A stretch of DNA of 64,000 bases. Source: Ichthyophis bannanicus (lineage: Eukaryota; Chordata; Amphibia; Gymnophiona; Ichthyophiidae). The translations under genes and the position numbers were made by a program. The stretch covers positions 328,618,297-328,682,296 of the forward strand of contig CM066040.1 in assembly GCA_033557465.1 (NCBI GenBank). The letters run 5' to 3'. Positions 32,916-43,233 of this stretch are shown piece after piece (within the stretch, counting starts at the first letter, position 1; each line of letters starts with the position of its first letter). Below the pieces are notes generated by a model, which saw only the letters and a program-made list of their open reading frames with translations, had not been told where the DNA came from and ran no database searches.

Positions 32916-33770
32916 ACATGTGTATATATATTTATATATATGTGTGTACATGTGTATATATATATATATATATGTGTGTACATGTGTATATACATGTGTA
33001 CATGTGTATATACATGTGTACATGTGTATATACATGTGTACATGTGTATATATATATACATGTGTACATATATATATACACATGTGTACATGTGTATATA
33101 TATGTGTACATGTGTATATATATGTGTACATGTGTATATATACATATATACATGTGTACATGTGTATATATACATATATACATGTGTACATGTGTATATA
33201 TACATGTGTACATGTGTACATGTGTATATATACATGTGTACATGTGTACATTTGTATATATACATGTGTACATGTGTACATGTGTATATATACATGTGTA
33301 CATGTGTACATGTGTACATATACATGTGTACATGTGTATATATACATGTGTGCATGTGTACGTGTACATGTGTGCATGTGTACGTGTACATGTGTGCATG
33401 TGTACGTGTACATGTGTGCATGTGTACGTGTACATGTGTGCATGTGTACGTGTACATGTGTACATGTGTACATGTGTACGTGTACATGTGTACATGTGTA
33501 CGTGTACATGTGTACGTGTACATGTGTACATGTGTACATGTGTACGTGTACATGTGTACATGTGTACGTGTACATGTGTACATGTGTACGTGTGTACATA
33601 TACATGTGTACATGTGTACATATACATGTGTACATGTGTACATATACATGTGTACATGTGTATATATACATGTGTACATGTGTATATATATATGTGTACA
33701 TGTGTATGTATGTATATATATGTGTACATGTGTATATATATACATGTGTGTGTGTGTATATATACAAGAA
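32817..33770 (+). repeat. Long alternating (TA/TG/CA) compound microsatellite
   Basis: About 950 bases of almost pure purine-pyrimidine alternation, with a higher-order unit built from 'acatgtgtacatgtgtatat'. From 33350 to 33600 the units become 'catgtgtacgtgta'. It keeps long open frames on both strands by composition only. 'ACATGT' and 'GTAC' palindromes recur throughout. Confidence 0.97.
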
Positions 33771-34075
33771 TCCTTACATACTCTACACAACATGCAAAAG
33801 ACTCACCCAAACTGTCTGCTATATCGCTATTGTAAATAATTACTTGTAATTAGTTATGTTATGTTCCATGTATTACAACCTGTATATAGTTTTAAACCAT
33901 TGTTCCAGCTAACGTTTAAAAGTATGTTCCCTGTAATTACACTTGTATATAGTTAAAACCCTGTTCTATGTAAAGTATACACAAGTATACAAGTTTCTGT
34001 TCACTGTTCAATGTAAACCGCCCCTGATCTCTGGAAGGGGCGGTATAGAAGAAACTGTTAAATAAATAAATAAAT
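33771..34075 (+). mobile_element. L2 LINE 3' UTR
   Basis: It ends with the L2 hairpin ('accgcccctgatctctggaa' and 'ggggcggtatagaa', 34016-34050) and an (aaat)n tail to 34075. DIRS-4 sequence ('cttagcttgggagtcccc') resumes directly. The microsatellite before it is probably part of the same insertion. Confidence 0.75.
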
Positions 34076-34089
34076 CTTAGCTTGGGAGT

Positions 34090-34188
34090 CCCCATATGTG
34101 AAGACTCATTCCTGCTTGTTCCTGGAGATAGCACAGTTACTTACCTGTAACAGGTGATCTCTGGGAACAGCAGGAATAAGTCTTCACA
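34090..34188 (+). repeat. DIRS-4 ICR
   Basis: First half is the complement of the left end ('gaagactcattcctgcttgt'), second half the complement of the right end ('tagcacagttacttacctgt', 'agcaggaataagtcttcaca'). Confidence 0.9.
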
Positions 34189-34267
34189 ACCCACCCACCT
34201 CCCCTAGGAGTTGTATCTCTCTATCTCTATCTTTCCCCTCTTTCTTTCTCTTTGTCAAAGCTTTAAA

Positions 34268-34459
34268 ACTTAACTGAGGAGAGGCAGTTGGGAAAGGCGG
34301 GAAGGCAGCATGCAGGCGTGATGGGATGCTCCCAAAAGCGTTCTAATTGGACGCTGGGGAGCGTTCCCGCGCAGACTCAGTCGGTACTGACGTAGCCATA
34401 TGTGAAGACTTATTCCTGCTGTTCCCAGAGATCACCTGTTACAGGTAAGTAACTGTGCT
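34268..34459 (+). repeat. DIRS-4 right ITR and terminus
   Basis: Complement of 25594-25770 ('gctcccaaaagcgttctaat', 'gcagactcagtcggtactga'). It ends with 'acaggtaagtaactgtgct', after which the CR1 frame resumes. Confidence 0.92.
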
Positions 34460-35925
34460 TTCCTGGGTGGTGGTTTCTAAGGTGGTACATTGCACCAAAG
34501 TTTGAGTTGTTCTTTCCTAGGTGCATAACTTTACATTTGTCCACATTAAATTTCATCTGCCATTTGGACACCCAGACTTCCAATTTATCAAGGTCCTCTT
34601 GCAATTTTTCATAGTCCTCTTAGGTTTTAACAGCTTTGAATAATTTTGTGTCATCTGCAAATTTGATCACCTCACTTGTTGTTCCCATTTCCAGGTCATT
34701 TATGAATATGTTAAAAAACAGCGAGCCCAGCACATATCCCCGGGGTACTCCACAATTTAGTTTTCTCCATAGAGAAAATTGGTCATTTAGCCCTACTCTC
34801 TGCCTTCTATCTTTTAACCAGTTTCTGATCCACAATAGTACACTGCCTCCTATCCCATGACTTTTTGTTATTTTACTTAGAGTCTGTCATGAGCGACCTT
34901 GTGAAACGCTTTCTGAAAATCCAGATATGCTATATCAACTGGCTCACCTTTATCTACCTATTTATTCACATCTTCAAAAAAATATAACAGGTTAGAAAGA
35001 TAAGACTTTCCTTGGCTAAATCCATGTTGGCTTTCTCCCATTAAACCATGACTATATACATGGAATATATATATATTCTTTATAATGGTTTCTATCATTT
35101 TGCCCAGTACTGATGTCAGACTCACAGGTCTGTAGTTTCCCGGATCACCTCTGGAACCCTTTTTAAATATTGGTGTTACATTGGCCATTCTCCACTCTTC
35201 AGGTACCTACAGTTGATTTTAATGATAGTTCACAGATTATACTAATAGTAGGTCTGCAGTCTCATATTTCAGTTTCTTCAGTATCCTTGGATGCATACCA
35301 TCCGGTCCAGTTGATTTTAGTACTCTTCAGTTTATCAAGTAGTTGTAATACATCTTCCCAGTTTATCAATATTTCTTTCAATTCTTCCGATACATCTCCT
35401 TTATATACCACCTGGGGCACAGGTAAATTCCCTACATCTTCAGTAAAGACTGAAGCAAAGAATTCATTCAGTCTCTCCACTATGTTCTTGTTTTCATTTA
35501 GCGCCCCTTTTACTCCTCTATCATCCAGTGGTCCAACTGACTGTGTCACAGGTTTTTTTGCTATGAATGTACTTGAAAAGTTTTCATTATGCATTTTTGC
35601 TTCCACGGCAAGCTTTTTTTCAAATTCTTTCTTTGCCTGCCTTATCATTGCCTTGCATCTAACTTGGCAATGCTTATGTTGTTTCCCGTTTTCATCATTT
35701 GGCTCTTTTTTCCATTTTCTGAAAGATGCTTTTTTGGCCATAACAGGTTCTCTGACCTCCCCTTTAAACCATGTTGGCAGTTTTTTGGTCTTCCTTCCAC
35801 TTTTCTTAAAGTGTGGAATATATTTGTTCTGGTCTTTCAAGATAGTATTTTTAAATAATTCCCATGCTTTATGCAAATCTTTAGCCTTTGCAGCTGCTCC
35901 TTTTAATTTTTTGTTAACTATTTTC
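34460..35925 (-). pseudogene. CR1 ORF2 fragment: connector and RT N-terminus (first piece)
   Basis: The minus strand reads, from 35925 down, 'LRKIVNKKLKGAAAKAKDLHKAWELFKNTILKDQNKYIP', 'LPTWFKGEVREPVMAKKASFRKWKKE', 'NIVERLNEFFASVFTEDVG' (231-codon frame 35262-35957, of which the first residues are antisense of DIRS-2), then broken RT: 'MANVTPIFKKGSRGDPGNYRPVSLTSVLGKMIE' (35188-35090), 'NCGVPRGYVLGSLFFNIFINDL' and 'FADDTKLFKAV' (34780-34630), 'LDKLEVWVSKWQMKFNVDKCKVMHLG' (about 34600-34510). Catalytic FADD is kept. It is interrupted by DIRS-4 just before 'KDL', and continues at 25593. Confidence 0.88.
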
Positions 35926-37490
35926 CTCAACAAGTTTCTGGTCTGTGAGAAGTTCAAAATGATCTCTCTGGGGATGCTTCTTCCCTACCTCCAGAGTCAG
36001 GACTGGCTCTGTTCTCTAGATCTAAAAGAAGCGTACACACATATCCTCATCCATCCAGGACATAGGAAATATCTATGCCTCATCTTTCAGGGAAAACATG
36101 TACAGAATCCTTCCTTTCGGACTCTCTTCTGCCCCAAGAGGCTTCACAAAGTGCATAGTGGTTGTAGCCGCATATCTAAGATCTCTAAGGATATTTATCT
36201 TCCCTTACTTAGATGACTGGCTCATAAGTGCAGACACCTCCAAGGAGGTTCAGCTTTCCTTGCACCGTACCATCATAGTATTGCAACAGTTGGGATTTGT
36301 CATAAATTTTCCAAAATCCCAGCTCGCTCCACTTCAAAGTCTAGAATTCATAGGAGCTTTACTGGAGACACAGCAGGCCAAGGCTTTTCTGCCCCAACTC
36401 CGCTGTGCCTGTCTCATTGAGCTAACCTCCTAAGTGCTACTCCGGGACCGTCTGACTACCAGAGATATGCTGCAGCTTCTGGGGCACATGGTCTCAACAG
36501 TACATGTTGTCCCATATGCCGTCCTACATATGCAGACAGCCCAGTGGACTCTTCCCTCCTAATGAATGCAGGCCTCAGACCACCTCAGGGACAAGATCTA
36601 AGTTACTGCCCCTCTCACCACATCCCGCCAGTGGTGGTGTTCTCCAGAAAATCTCTTTGTCGGGTCACCTTTTCAGATGCCTCCACATCATTGCACCCTG
36701 ACGGATGCCGCCAAACTGGTTTAGGGAGCTCACTTGGGCACTCTCTCTACACAAGGCCTCTGGACAATGGAGGATTCACAGCTCCAGATGAATCTCCTGG
36801 AGCTTTGTGCTATCTCAAATGCCTTCACGGTGTTTCAAGATCACCTCAGAGCCCAAAGGGTCCTAGTCAGGACAGACAATCAGGTGGCCATGTTCTTTGT
36901 GAACAAGCAGGGCGGAACAAGCTCTTGGCCGCTCTGCGAGGAGGCTCTTCATCTGTGGTCCTTTGCCATTTCTCATCTACTGTATACCTCCAAGCGGTGT
37001 ATCTCCCAGGGGAGCTCAATGTCTTGGCAGACAAGCTGAGTCTGATCCTTTTTTCCCCATGAATGGTCTCTCCATCTGGACATAACGTCCTACATTTTTC
37101 AGACTTGGGGAACTCCAGATATAGATCTGTTTGCCACACCGCAGAATGTCAAGCTTTTCTGCTTCTGTACCAGGCCTATGATGATCAGCAGACAGCAAGT
37201 GGATGCTTTCCACCTACATTGGGGTCAGGGTTTCCTTTATGCTTTCCCTCCCATACCCCTCATTCCCAAGATGCTTTTCAAGCTACAGGCCGACAAGGGC
37301 TTCATGATTCTCATAGACCCTCACTGGCCATGCCAACGGTGGTTCCCTCTTCTGGTACGTCTGACTCAGACTCAGCCGTTACGATTGGGATCTATGCCCA
37401 ATCTCCTCTCTCAGGAAGACGGGACATTGCTTCATCCCAATCCACAGTCTCTCTGTCTCACAGCTTGGCTGCTGAGAGTATAGCGTTACA
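35926..37490 (+). pseudogene. DIRS-2 reverse transcriptase / RNase H, C-terminal part
   Basis: This is the continuation of 18802. Frame one: 'NKFLVCEKFKMISLGMLLPYLQSQDWLCSLDLKEAYTHILIHPGHRKYL' (35929-36080). Frame two: 'LPFGLSSAPRGFTKCIVVVAAYLR' with 'YLDDWL' (36209-36226) and a stop at 36431. RNase H pieces: 'LELCAISNAFTVF', 'RTDNQVAMFFVNKQGGTSS' (36800-36920). Methyltransferase-like: 'DAFHLHWGQGFLYAFPPIPLIPKMLFKLQ', 'MILIDPHWPCQRWFPLLVRL' (37200-37370). There are at least five frame changes. It is a dead, old copy. Confidence 0.85.
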
Positions 37491-38470
37491 GGACTTTAAC
37501 CTCACTCAGGAGGTTAAGGAGATCCTTTTAGCTTCCAGGAGCCCTCTACCAGATATTCCTATGTCTTCAAGTGGCGTAGGTTCTCGGTTTGGTGTTCCCA
37601 GAAAGATCTCAATCCCTTCTTTGCTCCTTTGGAAGCACTTCTCCAGTATCTCCTCCACCTGTCCTGAACAGGTCTCAAGACCAACTCAGTGAGAGTTCAC
37701 CTCCGTGCCATTGCTACATCTCATCATCTTTTGGATGGACAGCCCATTACCTTACAACAGTTAGTAGCGTGCTTTATAAGGGGGCTCCTGCGGTATCTCA
37801 TTGTTCTAGCATAGCTTCTTAAGCTGCCCTTTGAACCATTGGTTGTGACACCATTAAAGTTCTTTCCAAGGAAAGTTATCTTACTCATTGCCCTCACTTC
37901 AGCTAGACGCATTAGTGAGCGTTAGGCTTTGATAGCGGACCCACCCTATACTAGGTTACACCATGACAAAGTCATCCTTAGGACTCGCCCGCATTTTATG
38001 CTAAAGGTGGTGTCTCCTTTTCATTTAAACCAGTCAGTTTACCTTCCTGTATTCTTTCCTAGACCTCATGCATCTAGAGCAGAAGCAACCCTGCATACTC
38101 TTGACGGCAAGCAGGCATTGGATTTTTAGTTCCATAGAACTCAAGATCACCTCACAGTTGTTTATTTCCTTTGACCCTAGTTACCTAGGTCTCCCAGTAT
38201 CTAAATATATGCTCTCCAGATGGATAGCGGATTGCATTTCATTTGCTTATGACAAAGCAGGACTCCTTAGAAGGGCATGTCACTGCTTATAATGTTTGTG
38301 CCATGGCTATCTCAATAGCAAACCTATGCTCTGTAACCACTGAAGAAATTTGCAAGGCAGCAGCTTGGTCTTCTGTCCATGCCTTTGCTGCCCTTTATTG
38401 TTTGGACATGGACTCCCGCCAGGATGACTTGTTTGGTCAAGCTGTTCTCCCACACCTCTTTCAGACTTAG
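37470..38470 (+). pseudogene. DIRS-2 tyrosine recombinase, active site eroded
   Basis: Broken frames show 'LAAESIALQDFNLTQEVKEILLASR' (37460-37545), 'SARRISER' (37900-37922), 'ADPPYTRLHHDKVILRTRPHFMLKVVSPFHLNQSVYLPVFFPRPHASRAE' (37930-38085), 'LGLPVSKYMLSRWIADCISFAY' and 'EEICKAAAWSSVHAFAALYCLD'. The HxxR position reads Y-N-V-C (about 38293-38304), so both catalytic His and Arg are lost. The H before the nucleophile Tyr in other copies reads L. It is inactive. Confidence 0.85.
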
Positions 38471-38609
38471 GGGCAACTCCTATCCTCTGTCTCGGACTTT
38501 GACGATACTAGACATCCATGAAGGATCCATGACATTTTGAGGCTTACTCCAAGGCGAACCTCTACCAGTTCTGAGGTCACTTCATCTGGCATCTGAGAGC
38601 TAGGGAGTC

Positions 38610-38692
38610 CCATAGCTGTTCTTGGAGATAGCATAGTTACTGTCCTGTAACAGGTGGTCTCCGGGAACAGCAGGAATTTAGTCTTCACAACC
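38610..38692 (+). repeat. DIRS-2 ICR
   Basis: It reads 'gttcttggagatagcatagt' followed by 'cctgtaacaggtggtctccg' and 'cagcaggaatttagtcttca', the same layout as other family B ICRs. The first half is eroded. Confidence 0.78.
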
Positions 38693-38756
38693 CGCTCTCC
38701 TTCCCTAGGAGAGTTGGAAGTTTTCTTCTCAACTCTCCTTTTTCTCAGCTACAAAC

Positions 38757-38929
38757 TCAACTGAAGAGAGGGAGTTGGGAAGGTGGGAAGGCAGCTATGC
38801 AGGCACAGTGGAGTGCTCCCGCTGGGGAGCGTTCCCGCGTGGGCTCCATCAGTACAGATGTCACCCATATATGAAGACTAAATTCCTGCTGTTCCTGGAG
38901 ATCACCTGTTACAGGTGAGTAACTATGCT
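38757..38929 (+). repeat. DIRS-2 right ITR and terminus
   Basis: Complement of 16195-16357 ('actgaagagagggagttggg', 'ggcagctatgcaggcacagt'), ending 'acaggtgagtaactatgct'. Confidence 0.85.
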
Positions 38930-39584
38930 TTCCCTGTCCCTCCTCTCCTCTAGCATATACATTTATTTAACAATGGTTATATACCACTTTTCATAGGGTC
39001 AAAGCGGTGTACATTAAGGTACGGTATATTTCCCTTGTCCCCCCAAAGGGCTCACAATCTGTTTTGTACCTGAGGCAACGAAGGGTTAAGTGGCTTGCCC
39101 AAGGCCACAAGGGTGCATCAATGGGACTAGAAACTCCAGTCCCTCTGGCCCGAGGTCGCTGTCCTCCAGCGGGATTCAAACCCCCCGGCCCTCCATCCCG
39201 AGACAACTTGCCCAACCACAAGGCCACTCCTCCCTTTATACATATTTAGGTCTTCAAATCTCATCTAATATGTCTTCTCAATCATGTTGGTCGCCCTCCT
39301 CTGAATTGTTTCCAGTTTTTTTATATCCTTTGTGAGATATGATCTCCAAAACTGAACACAATAATACTAGTGACTTGTATAGTAGCTTTAGTACCTCCTC
39401 CTTTCTACTGGTAATTCCTCTCTGTATGCAACCCAGCATTCTTCTGGCTTTGACCACTGCCTTGTCACACAGTTTCGCCACCCTGAGATCCTTGAGATCA
39501 TTGCTTTTCTAACTACTTTCCTAGCTTCTTTAAGTTTTTCCAAATATTGATGCTTGTCTTCCTCTTTCTGTGATCTCTTGTATT
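38930..39584 (-). mobile_element. CR1 LINE fragment, right flank of the nested stack, with SINE
   Basis: The minus strand reads CR1 RT pieces 'KARRMLGCIQRGITSRKEEVLKLLYKSL' (39455-39372) down to 'YMLEERRDRE' beside DIRS-2. It continues at 16194 on the other side of DIRS-2. A SINE at 38961-39236 interrupts it, with 'tatac' repeated at both edges. Confidence 0.8.
38961..39236 (-). mobile_element. tRNA-derived SINE with L2-type tail
   Basis: Minus-strand copy: head complement 'aaccacaaggccactcctcc' at 39214-39233, B-box complement 'gggattcaaacccc', and tail hairpin ('taccacttttcatagggtca', 38981 onwards, pairing with 'aaagcggtgta'). 'tatac' at 38956-38960 and 39237-39241 is a likely target duplication. 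Confidence 0.78.
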
Positions 39585-40800
39585 TTGTTTGTTTGTTTGT
39601 TTATTTATTTATTTGTAGTTTCTTCTATACCGCCCCTTCCTGAGCTCAGGGGCGGTTTACATTTAAACAACATTATTACATAGAACAAAGTTTAACAGTC
39701 AGTGAGTTCAGCAAATAACTTAACTATATACATACAGTTGTTAGCTTGAATTATTTACAAAGGGTGAGGTGCATCGATACATTGGGTGGTAGTTATGAAG
39801 AGGATTGGCTTTGGGATTGTTCTATGGAGGGAGTGGTGTCTCTGGTGTTATCTCCGTAGTGCTGGATGAAGAGGAAGGTTTTTAGCTGCTTCCTAAATGT
39901 GTTCAGGTCTTTGATGTTGAGGAAAGGGGCTGGGATGGCATTCCATAGTAAAGATGCCGCAAGGTAAAAGGCACGGTTGCTCGTAGATTGTTTAGACTTT
40001 CTGAAATATGGGGAATCATCAATGTGTTTTGTAAATGTTGTCTTCTAATTCTCGTATTTGAAGCATGAGTGATTAGGGTTGAGAGGACTGATGGAGCAAG
40101 GTTATTTGTAAGTTTGAAGATAGTCATGATCATTTTGAATTTTACTTTGTTTGTAATAGGTAACCAGTGTAGGTCATATAGTAGAGGAGTTATATGATCT
40201 GATAGGCGTGCTTTGCAGATAATTCTTGCAGTAACATTTTGTGCGATTTGTAAACAGTATAGTTGTTTTTTGGGGATACCGTGTAGGAGGCTATTGCAAA
40301 AGTCGAAGTGGGGGGGGGGGGGTTGATTAGAGCATGTACCACTGATTTGAAGTCATGTGTGTCAAGAAGGGGTTTAAGGTGTTGGAGAGTTCTTAGTTTG
40401 AAGTATATTATTTTGATTATTTGATTTATGTGGGAGGATAAGGATAGTGATTGATCAAATAAGACTCCGAGATATCTTACTTCTTTTTTGACTGGGAGGG
40501 TGGTGGTGTTTTGTGGAGGGGTGAAATTTGGGTTTCTTGATACGTATAGGACCTCTGTTTTTTTGAAATTGATGGACAAAGTTATTTGATGTTAACCAAT
40601 CTTGTGCTTCCAGGATACAGGATTCAATTGTATTTTGGAATGCGTTTATGCTGTCGATGGAAAGATATATCATAATATCATCCGCATATATATGGTATTG
40701 TACTTTAAATTTCCTGAATATCTTACAGATGGGTTGTATATATAGTTTGAATAAAAGGGCTGACAGGGCCGAGTTCTGGGGTATTCCTTGTTCCTGTTTG
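39585..40800 (-). mobile_element. L2 LINE 3' half, minus strand
   Basis: The minus strand encodes L2 RT thumb and C-terminus: '[16 protein letters not shown]' (near 40600), 'TEVLYVSRNPNFTPPQNTTTLPVKKEVRYLGVLFDQSLSLSSHINQIIKIIYFKLRTLQHLKPLLD' (40560-40360), 'LINPPPPTST...' where a G-run at 40311-40322 breaks the frame, and 'MIMTIFKLTNNLAPSVL' (40133-40080). A YADD-type motif is near 40690 ('tcatccgcatatata' complement). The tail hairpin and (ttta)n are at 39597-39660. Confidence 0.85.
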
Positions 40801-41222
40801 AAGATGTTAGAAGTGGTAAAGGGGATGGAAGGCTACTCCTATGAAGAGAGGCTACAAAGGTTAGGGCTCTTCAACCTGGAAAAGAGACGGCTGAGGGGAG
40901 ATATGATAGAGGTCTATAAATTAATGAATGGAGTGGAACGGGTAAACGTAGATCGATTGTTTACGCTATCAGAATATAGAAAGACTAGGGGACATGTAAT
41001 GAAGCTACACAGTAAACTATTTAAGACAAATAAGAGAAAATATTTTTTCACTCAACGTGTAAGCAAACTCTGGAATTTGTTACCGGAGGATGTAGTAAGA
41101 GCTGTTAGTGTAGCTGGGTTTAAAAAAGGTTTGGATAAGATCCTGGAGGAAAGGTCCATAAACAGTTATTAAAAAGGGACCCAGGATATCAATGCTTGAC
41201 CCAATACAAGCATTGTGGAACC
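40801..41222 (+). mobile_element. CR1 LINE 3' end
   Basis: A 174-codon frame contains '[66 protein letters not shown]' and ends '[10 protein letters not shown]' (41169), followed by 'gggacccaggatatcaatgc' of the CR1 3' UTR. The 3' UTR is cut at 41222 by the next repeat. Confidence 0.88.
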
Positions 41223-41716
41223 AGGGCCGGCCCGTCCATTGAGCAAGAATGTTTTTTGCACAGGGCCCCGGGTTTCAGGGAGCCCCGCGCAAAAAACATT
41301 CTGCATTTGCCCAAGTAGATAAAAAAAACAAACCGGCTGCTGCTGCCGCTGCTGCCGTGGCAGCGGCAGAATCAAGCGTCCCGCTGCGGGGCACCCCCTG
41401 CCCGGCAGAGCCTCCCTGCAGCATCAGCTCCCGAGTCTCAAAGCACGGGCTTTCAGAGCCGCGAAGGGAGAGCTTCTCTGACCTCTCGTGGCTCTGTTAA
41501 GCCCTCCGGGGTTGATGGGACATCCTATCAGCCCGGCGGGATTAACAGAGCTGCGAGAAAGGGAAACTCTTGCGGCTCTGAAAGCCCGCGCTTTGGGACT
41601 CGGGAGCTGATGCTGCAGGGAGGCTCTGCCGGGCAGGGGGGGCCCCGCGGCGGGACGCTTAATTCTGCCACAGCAGCAGCAGCAGCCGGTTTGTTTTTTT
41701 TTCATCTACTTGGGTT
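41223..41716. mobile_element. hAT-like end and long palindrome (fold-back element)
   Basis: It starts 'agggccggcccgtccattga', close to the terminal sequence of many hAT transposons. A small palindrome (41248-41302) is followed by a near-perfect inverted repeat with arms 41310-41516 and about 41520-41714. The outer ends are 'cccaagtagat' and 'atctacttggg'. No transposase is present. The second hAT end is not found before 43190. Confidence 0.55.
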
Positions 41717-42600
41717 GATGGGGGGGGAGGGGTGTTAGGACTGGTAATGGACTATGGGGGGGGGGGTGGCTGACTGGAATTGGGCTGATGGGGGGTTAGG
41801 ACTAGTAATGGGTTATGGGGGGGCTAGGACTGGAAATGGGCTGATGGGGGGGTTAGGATTGGTAATGGGCTGTGGGGGGGCTAAGACTGGAAATGGTCTG
41901 ATGGGGGGGTTAGGATTAGTAATGGGCTGTGAGGGGGGCTAAGACTGGAAATGGTCTGATGGGGGGGTTAGGACTGGAAGTGGGCTGATGGGGGGGTTAG
42001 GACTGGTAATGGGCTGGGGTGGTTGCTAGGACTGGAAATGGGCTGAGTGGAAGGGGGGCTTGAACTGCAAATAGCTGATGGGGATGGGGGCTTGGAATGG
42101 AAATGGGCTGAGTGGAAGGGGGGCTTGGAATGGAAATGGGCTGTGAGGGGAGGGAGCTAGGACGAAATGGGCTGAGTGGGGGGGGGGGGCTAGGACAGGA
42201 AATGGGCTGATGGAGGAGCTAGGATAGGACTGGAAATGGGGATTCTAAGATTGGAAATGGGCTGTGTTGGGGACTTGGATTGAAATGGACTCATGGAGGG
42301 GCTAGAACTGGAAGTAGACTAATGGGGGGCTTGGGTTGGAAATGGGCTGAGTGGAGGGGAGTTAGGATTTGACATGGGCTGATGGTGCGTCTAGGAAAGG
42401 ACTAGAAATGGGCTGATGGAGGGCTGGGATTGGAAATGAGCTGATGGAGGGACTTGAATAGGACTGGCAATGGATGGGGGAGCTAGGACTGGAAATGGGC
42501 TGATGGTGGGGCTAGGATAGGATTGGAAATGGGCTTATGGGGGCTAGGACTGGAAATGGGCTGATGCGGGGACTAGAAGGGAGCGGATGTTGGGGGAGGA
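41717..42600 (+). repeat. G-rich degenerate minisatellite
   Basis: Units of roughly 25-35 bases of the form 'gactggaaatgggctgatgg' plus a G-run of 3-9. Unit length and G-run length drift along the array. Confidence 0.92.
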
Positions 42601-43189
42601 TTAGAATGGGATGGAGCTGGGAGAGTGAAATGGAGAAGGAAAAAATATTTTGTGTGGGAGGGAAGACAAATCTACAATTGGCTGGATATTGGGAGAGTAA
42701 GTGGGGATTGAGGATGGAGGGGTAAAATTTGAGTGGATGAAATAGGAATGAGGAAAGAGCAAAAGGAGAAAGATTAGTATGTTAAAGCAGATGTAGAGAG
42801 AGAATGGAAAAAAACTAGAAGAGAGAAGAAAGGACAAATGGACAGCAGACAATTGAGTTAGCAGAAGACACGAAGAAACCAGAAGAAAGTGGCTGGAGCA
42901 ATTGCAACTGAAAAAAAAATGCAGAAAAGGTAGAAAAATATCTCTTTATTTTGAATTTATTAACTGGAATATGTCAGCTCTGGGAAATGTGCATCATTAA
43001 CGTCTGCGCTTTGTTTAGTACAAGAGGAAATTAATTTATAGTTTTATTTCTACAGTGTTGTTCTACATTCCAAGTTTGGCTTTTGGGGTTCCCAGTTTAA
43101 TTATTGTCTGTCTGTTTCTAAACTGTGATTCCTTGTTTGGTGATGGTCTATGTTCTGCATGTGTAACTGAGCTGAGGTATTCTGTTTAT
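42601..43189 (+). other. Unassigned AT-rich DNA
   Basis: No gene or recognised repeat. The stretch 42620-42900 is purine-rich, and 42960-43190 is unique-looking. The last bases run into the left end of DIRS-5. Confidence 0.5.
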
Positions 43190-43233
43190 GTAATTCTTAT
43201 TCCTTATCGTTCCTCCAGCTTAGTCCTCGACGT
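43190..43233 (+). repeat. DIRS-5 left terminal sequence (shortened ITR)
   Basis: 'ttccttatcgttcctccagc' and 'ttagtcctcgacgtatgg' match the ICR complement. After 'gtatgg' the match to the right ITR stops and gag coding begins almost at once. Confidence 0.8.

Larger units (their letters stand above)
25594..34459 (+). mobile_element. DIRS-4: family B DIRS with gag but no RT or recombinase
   Basis: Left ITR 25594-25770 and right ITR 34268-34459 are a close match, with an ICR at 34090-34188. Gag fills 25975-28043. Where RT and recombinase should be there is unrelated non-coding DNA, a full-length RTE LINE (28362-31693) and an L2 tail with a microsatellite (about 32817-34075). The CR1 flanks rejoin with at most one extra T, so the insertion is clean and without target duplication. 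It looks like a non-autonomous derivative mobilised by enzymes of another copy. Confidence 0.88.
18803..35925 (-). mobile_element. CR1 LINE inside DIRS-2, itself split by a SINE and DIRS-4
   Basis: Three minus-strand pieces line up in order: 35925-34460 (RT N-terminus to 'MHLGKNN'), 25593-25360 ('DNMLKISAQCVAAAKKANRMLGII' to 'FWSL'), and 19331-18803 ('MVNGMEGYPFEERLKRLG' to the 3' UTR 'ataagaaatgccatacccgg'). The breaks coincide exactly with DIRS-4 and with the SINE that holds DIRS-3. The CR1 lacks its 5' part, including the endonuclease. The 3' end abuts the DIRS-2 RT frame. Confidence 0.85.
16195..38929 (+). mobile_element. DIRS-2: outer family B DIRS element, split by a further 17 kb
   Basis: The left ITR at 16195-16357 is complementary to 38757-38929. 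Gag and the start of RT lie at 16581-18802. The rest of RT, RNase H and the recombinase lie at 35926-38470, followed by an ICR at 38610-38692. A minus-strand CR1 with nested elements occupies 18803-35925. The two RT halves meet with no base lost or duplicated that I can detect. All genes are badly broken, so this is an old copy. Confidence 0.85.

Noticed and set aside
32775..33849. Open frames of 290-370 codons on both strands
   Set aside because: They lie in the (TA/TG/CA) microsatellite and consist of repeated Tyr/Ile/Cys/Val or Thr/His/Met codons; the repeat simply lacks stop triplets.
41754..42725. Short Gly/Leu/Met-rich ORFs
   Set aside because: Translations of the G-rich minisatellite.
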